A DNA stretch of 10,230 nucleotides from Candidatus Woesearchaeota archaeon CG10_big_fil_rev_8_21_14_0_10_36_11 (GTDB lineage Archaea > Nanobdellota > Nanobdellia > Woesearchaeales > GW2011-AR9): assembly GCA_002762845.1 (NCBI GenBank), contig PCYB01000005.1:1-10230 (forward strand), in the 5' to 3' direction. The notes under the pieces are model-generated. The model saw nothing but the letters and a program-made list of their open reading frames with translations, did not search any database and was not told the origin of the DNA. Shown one piece after another: positions 7,440-10,230 of the stretch. Numbering within the stretch: position 1 is the first letter of the stretch; every line of letters starts with the position of its first letter. Both the position numbers and the translations under genes were made by a program.

Positions 7440-8213
7440 CTTTCTCATCTTACTCGTTTCCCACATACTTTTAATAAAGATAAGTGGCCCTATAATGGCA
7501 GACAATATCAAAAATAAATATCTGAAACTAAACGTGCTAGAAAAGATGATGTCAAGTAGTGTAAAGAACAGTACAATGAATGCAAAACCGTCAAACCCAA
7601 ACAATCGTTTTATGAAATACTTGAATGAATGAACATTTGTAACTTTAGATGTTTTTTTCATCAAATCATACTTCTTTTCCGTAATTGCATATTGATAAAA
7701 TAAGAATTTGCGTAGTGCAACAGATAACGATGTTAACAAAAATGATGCTACACAAATGAATCCTATAATAAACACAAGTTTACCCTGTGTTGCGTTAAAG
7801 ATTCCAAAAATCATTCCCGTATAGAATGCGGCAATGACAATACCATGCGCTAACAAATCAAAATATTTGCCTATTGGACTCGCAACTTTTCTGTACCGTG
7901 CTACTTCTCCATCAACAGCATCTAAGAAATGAAATAACTGTAATCCTACAAAACCTGCTACCCAATACCATGGATTTGCAAAACTAAACAAGAACCCTGC
8001 AAACAATCCCACAATCATCGAAATTATTGATACCTGATTGCTTGTGAGTGATGTATATAATACTATTTTTGTAATGTAAATGGATACTGCTCTGAGAAAC
8101 CTATCATAAATGTATTCTTGTACTTGGTCAGACGTATTGTCTTCACCTTTCTTATCATACAACTGTTCTTTCTTCTGACATATAACTCTTAGTTCTTTGA
8201 TAGGCTCGACCAT
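7425..8213 (-). CDS. CDP-alcohol phosphotransferase (CDP-OH_P_transf family) with variant active site
   Basis: Integral membrane enzyme of the family that displaces CMP from a CDP-linked donor with an alcohol, making phospholipids or phosphodiesters. The family signature DxxDGxxARx8GxxxDxxxD is read as D98, D101-G102, A105-R106, G115, D119, but the final position, the proposed catalytic base, is His123 (codon CAT on the minus strand, 7847-7845). About six hydrophobic segments follow a soluble, charged N-terminal stretch of about 37 residues. The SIYITKIVLYTSLTSNQVS region (44-62) resembles the phosphotransferase part of archaeal DIPP synthases. Length 262 is somewhat over the usual 180-240 because of the N-terminal extension. 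Its divergent neighbours form an apparent CDP-headgroup supply pair, which suggests a CDP-ethanolamine or CDP-serine donor; a CDP-inositol-type or CDP-archaeol substrate remains possible. Confidence 0.85.
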   Translation of the reverse strand: MVEPIKELRVICQKKEQLYDKKGEDNTSDQVQEYIYDRFLRAVSIYITKIVLYTSLTSNQVSIISMIVGLFAGFLFSFANPWYWVAGFVGLQLFHFLDAVDGEVARYRKVASPIGKYFDLLAHGIVIAAFYTGMIFGIFNATQGKLVFIIGFICVASFLLTSLSVALRKFLFYQYAITEKKYDLMKKTSKVTNVHSFKYFIKRLFGFDGFAFIVLFFTLLDIIFSSTFSFRYLFLILSAIIGPLIFIKSMWETSKMRKLFFS

Positions 8214-8237
8214 TCCTATTTTGAGAAATATATGCTA

Positions 8238-8243
8238 TTTAAA
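8238..8243 (-). promoter_or_regulatory. TATA box of the CDP-alcohol phosphotransferase gene
   Basis: The minus strand reads GTTTAAATA around TTTAAA at 8238-8243. The centre is 27.5 bp upstream of the ATG at 8213, predicting a leaderless message. A second AT-rich stretch (ATATAT near 8227-8233) is too close to the start to be the TATA box. Confidence 0.5.
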
Positions 8244-8284
8244 CGTTATGGATTATGAAGATTCTAGAACCAATGTCAATAACA

Positions 8285-8292
8285 TTTATATA
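8285..8292 (+). promoter_or_regulatory. TATA box of the PLP-enzyme/cytidylyltransferase operon
   Basis: TTTATATA is centred about 38 bp before the ATG at 8327. Archaeal spacing would place the start site near 8313-8316, giving a short leader of about 11-14 bases rather than a leaderless message. No closer TATA-like stretch is seen. Confidence 0.5.
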
Positions 8293-8314
8293 CGAACAAT
8301 TATGAACAAAGATA

Positions 8315-8320
8315 GGTGAT
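8315..8320 (+). promoter_or_regulatory. Shine-Dalgarno site of the PLP-enzyme gene
   Basis: GGTGAT is complementary to ATCACC at the archaeal 16S rRNA 3' end and lies 6 bases before the ATG at 8327. It fixes that start and marks this operon as leadered, unlike the other first genes in the window. Confidence 0.65.
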
Positions 8321-8326
8321 TTTACA

Positions 8327-9262
8327 ATGCAAAAACAGTTAGTAACGAGGATGAAAGACAGTTCAGACAATTTTTATTTTATGATTAATCCATATTTCCC
8401 AACAGAGGAAATAATTAATCAGTTGCGAAAAGACCTTTTACATCTCGTACGATATTATCCATCGAACCAGAAAGTTATTTCAGAAAAGGTCAAGAGATTA
8501 GAAAATGTTACTATACCACTTTTAACAGTAAATGGTAGTTGTGAAGCTATTAGAATTCTTTTACAAAATTATACAAAAAAAGCATTAGTAACCGTGCCTA
8601 ACTTTAACGAATGGGAAATAAGTAATCACATTCCTATTCCATACGATGCAACAACGGATGAAATACGAAATGCAATACAACACCATAATGTTGACACTGT
8701 TTGTTTCTGTAATCCCAACAATCCCACAGGCTTATACAGAGATGACATTCAACAACTTATCAACGAATTTCCACACATTAAATTTGCTATTGACATAAGT
8801 TTTATTGACTTTGTTGATGAAACAATCCCTCCATATCCAAAAGGAAAGAATGTCATTCTCATTAAAAGTTTGGGAAAGAATTATGGCATCTGTGGTATCA
8901 GGTTAGGGTACATCGCATCAGAAGATGAAGAGTTCATAAACGATTTTGTGACAAAAATTCCTATCTGGAACATTAATTCTGTGACGGAAGCACTTATTGA
9001 CCTTCTTCTTGAGCATAAAGATGAGTACGAACAGTCACGGATAAAAATAATTCAAGGTACACGTAAAATGGTAGACCTTCTTAAGACCATCCCGTACATT
9101 AAAGTTTTTCCAACAAACGCAAATTTTGTGATGGTTAAATCTGAGAAGTCAATAACACATTTTAACGTGAAATCCTGCGATAATAAAACTGGATTAGATG
9201 GAACATACTACCGTTTTGCATACAATGCAAACTTTAAACAATTGAAAGAACTCTTACAATGA
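8327..9262 (+). CDS. HisC/CobD-like PLP-dependent enzyme (aminotransferase or amino-acid-phosphate decarboxylase)
   Basis: Fold-type I PLP enzyme of the aminotransferase class I/II family. Visible motifs: NPYFP at 21-25 in the N-terminal substrate arm, YPSN at 44-47, the phosphate-cup NGS at 69-71, NPNNPTG at 129-135 with the ring-stacking region before it, Asp156 (pairs with the pyridine nitrogen), the Schiff-base Lys184 in SLGKNYG, RLGY at 192-195, and a carboxylate-binding-type Arg296 in YYRFAY. HisC and CobD are usually about 350-365 residues; this has 311, although all core motifs are present. The family includes histidinol-phosphate aminotransferase and the CobD-type decarboxylases of threonine- or serine-phosphate. 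No other histidine-biosynthesis gene is present here. The coupled downstream cytidylyltransferase/serine-kinase fusion (ATGA overlap) points to a phosphoserine- or CDP-serine-type substrate. Decarboxylase versus transaminase cannot be settled from sequence alone. Confidence 0.82.
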   Translation: MQKQLVTRMKDSSDNFYFMINPYFPTEEIINQLRKDLLHLVRYYPSNQKVISEKVKRLENVTIPLLTVNGSCEAIRILLQNYTKKALVTVPNFNEWEISNHIPIPYDATTDEIRNAIQHHNVDTVCFCNPNNPTGLYRDDIQQLINEFPHIKFAIDISFIDFVDETIPPYPKGKNVILIKSLGKNYGICGIRLGYIASEDEEFINDFVTKIPIWNINSVTEALIDLLLEHKDEYEQSRIKIIQGTRKMVDLLKTIPYIKVFPTNANFVMVKSEKSITHFNVKSCDNKTGLDGTYYRFAYNANFKQLKELLQ

Positions 9263-10230
9263 CAATAAACAACGCAATTCTCTTAATAGCAGGATTTGGA
9301 AGCAGGTTAAAACCAATCACCAACACGACCCCAAAATGTTTGGTTGAAGTTACCGGCACACCGATACTTATCAACACTCTTAACCATCTTGCAGAGGAAG
9401 GTATCAAAGACGTTATTCTTGTTGTTGGGCATCTCGCGGACGTAATAGAAACAACTATAGGAAACATGTACAATGGAATGAAAATTACATATGTACACAG
9501 TGAAGAGTACGCAACAACAAACAACATGTACTCGTTGTGGTTAGTGCGGCGGTACCTTGAACAAGGAACGCTTTTAATTGAAGGAGATTCGTTCTTTAAC
9601 AGAAATATCTTAACAAGAATCATGCAGACAAACCCCGCTTTTTCATACTGGGCAGGCGATAGGTTTAGTTTGTTTAAAGAGGGGTGCATGTTAACAACAG
9701 GCGAAGGAAATCACATACAACAAATTCAAATCGTACGAGAATCACTCTCCGACTATAAAGACAATTATCATAAATCTGCTGGCATCATTAAGATAACACC
9801 AGAATTTGGAAAACAATTTTCTAAATGGCTTGATATCGAGGTGCAAGCAGGAAACACCAATATATACTATGATCTTGTCTTAGCAAAATATATTGAAGGG
9901 TCAACACCATTATTCGTGTGTCCAATTCATGGGATGAAATGGATTGAGATTGATGACCATGACGATTTACAAAAAGCAAATGAGTTGTTCACACCCGAAA
10001 CTTCCTCAAAAACAATTCTCAAGAGAGAAGTTCAAATAGTTCCTATTGATACACTTAAACCGTTAGAAAAAGTTTTTCCTAATCATCTTAGTAACTTAAA
10101 CAATCTTCTCCTTAGAGACGGATTTGTGAAAGCGCCGCTTCTTGTTGATAAGAATACGGGCATTGTCCTTGATGGAAGTCATCGTTACATCTTCTTCCTG
10201 ATGCACGGGTACAAAACAGTTCCTGTGCAG
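9259..10230 (+). CDS. LicC/PntC-like nucleotidyltransferase fused to a SerK/SbnI (ParB-like) serine-kinase domain, 3' end outside the window
   Basis: The 324 visible residues hold two domains. Residues 1 to about 245 are a sugar-phosphate-type nucleotidyltransferase: LIAGFGSRL at 9-17, PKCLVEV at 25-31, NNMYSL at 88-93 (the NNxYSL pattern of choline/ethanolamine/aminoethylphosphonate cytidylyltransferases), EGD at 108-110 with metal-binding Asp110, and WIEIDDHDD at 228-236 with a second metal Asp. From about 255 a ParB/Srx-like domain begins: IDTLKPLEKV at 263-272 and LDGSHRY at 304-310. As I recall Thermococcus free serine kinase SerK (TK0378), its KPHE catalytic Glu30 aligns with Glu270 here and its DGHHR with DGSHR. 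SerK makes O-phosphoserine using ADP. Inference: one polypeptide makes phosphoserine and activates it with CTP. The ATG overlaps the preceding TGA (ATGA) with no Shine-Dalgarno, so translation is coupled. The kinase domain should continue well past 10230. Confidence 0.85.
   Translation, partial: MTINNAILLIAGFGSRLKPITNTTPKCLVEVTGTPILINTLNHLAEEGIKDVILVVGHLADVIETTIGNMYNGMKITYVHSEEYATTNNMYSLWLVRRYLEQGTLLIEGDSFFNRNILTRIMQTNPAFSYWAGDRFSLFKEGCMLTTGEGNHIQQIQIVRESLSDYKDNYHKSAGIIKITPEFGKQFSKWLDIEVQAGNTNIYYDLVLAKYIEGSTPLFVCPIHGMKWIEIDDHDDLQKANELFTPETSSKTILKREVQIVPIDTLKPLEKVFPNHLSNLNNLLLRDGFVKAPLLVDKNTGIVLDGSHRYIFFLMHGYKTVPVQ

Noticed and set aside
9234..9689. Minus-strand frames of 151 and 63 residues
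   Set aside because: Antisense to the nucleotidyltransferase domain, whose motifs are all conserved on the plus strand.
10171..10230. C-terminal DGSHR region as a plasmid or chromosome partition ParB
   Set aside because: Fused to a nucleotidyltransferase, no helix-turn-helix or ParA seen, and the Glu270/DGSHR arrangement matches the SerK kinase form better.
1..10230. CRISPR array, insertion sequence, tRNA or rRNA
   Set aside because: No regularly spaced repeats, transposase, terminal repeats, or tRNA/rRNA-like sequence was seen by eye; a covariance-model scan would be needed to exclude a small RNA.

Overview
The window looks archaeal. It is AT-rich and very tightly packed. TATA-box promoters sit about 27 bp from several start codons, the layout expected for leaderless archaeal mRNAs. 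One gene instead has a Shine-Dalgarno match (GGTGAT) to the archaeal 16S 3' end. The proteins also have archaeal-type features: a Dpm1-like glycosyltransferase with C-terminal membrane helices, a GT-C-like membrane protein, a CDP-alcohol phosphotransferase resembling that of di-myo-inositol-phosphate synthases, and a serine-kinase (SerK/ParB-like) domain. I cannot name the lineage; a reduced-genome archaeon such as a DPANN member is only a guess from the compactness.

Layout: a 5' inverted repeat with a T-run (7-63); a small hypothetical gene of uncertain start (132-488, +); a Dpm1-like GT2 (485-1423, -); an AsnB-type glutamine amidotransferase (1511-3382, +); two SAM methyltransferases in an overlapping pair (3986-4696 then 3372-3989, -); a GT-C-like polytopic protein overlapped by a third SAM methyltransferase (4750-6678, 6675-7439, +); a CDP-alcohol phosphotransferase (7425-8213, -); a HisC/CobD-like PLP enzyme (8327-9262, +); and a cytidylyltransferase-like/SerK-like fusion running off the right edge (9259-10230, +). 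The genes alternate strand. All three convergent junctions overlap, and all three divergent junctions hold promoters. No intergenic stretch exceeds 300 bases; the largest are the first 131 bases and 8214-8326.

The left and middle parts read as a surface-glycan or glycolipid block: sugar transfer from or to a lipid carrier, a membrane-embedded transferase, amidation and methylation.

The right part is the most interesting. The last three genes fit one pathway. The SerK-like domain would phosphorylate free L-serine. The LicC/PntC-like nucleotidyltransferase fused to it would activate phosphoserine as CDP-serine. The CobD/HisC-like PLP enzyme would decarboxylate this (or phosphoserine) to CDP-ethanolamine (or phosphoethanolamine). 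The divergent CDP-alcohol phosphotransferase would then transfer the headgroup to a lipid or glycan. The domains are read from sequence; the pathway is inference.
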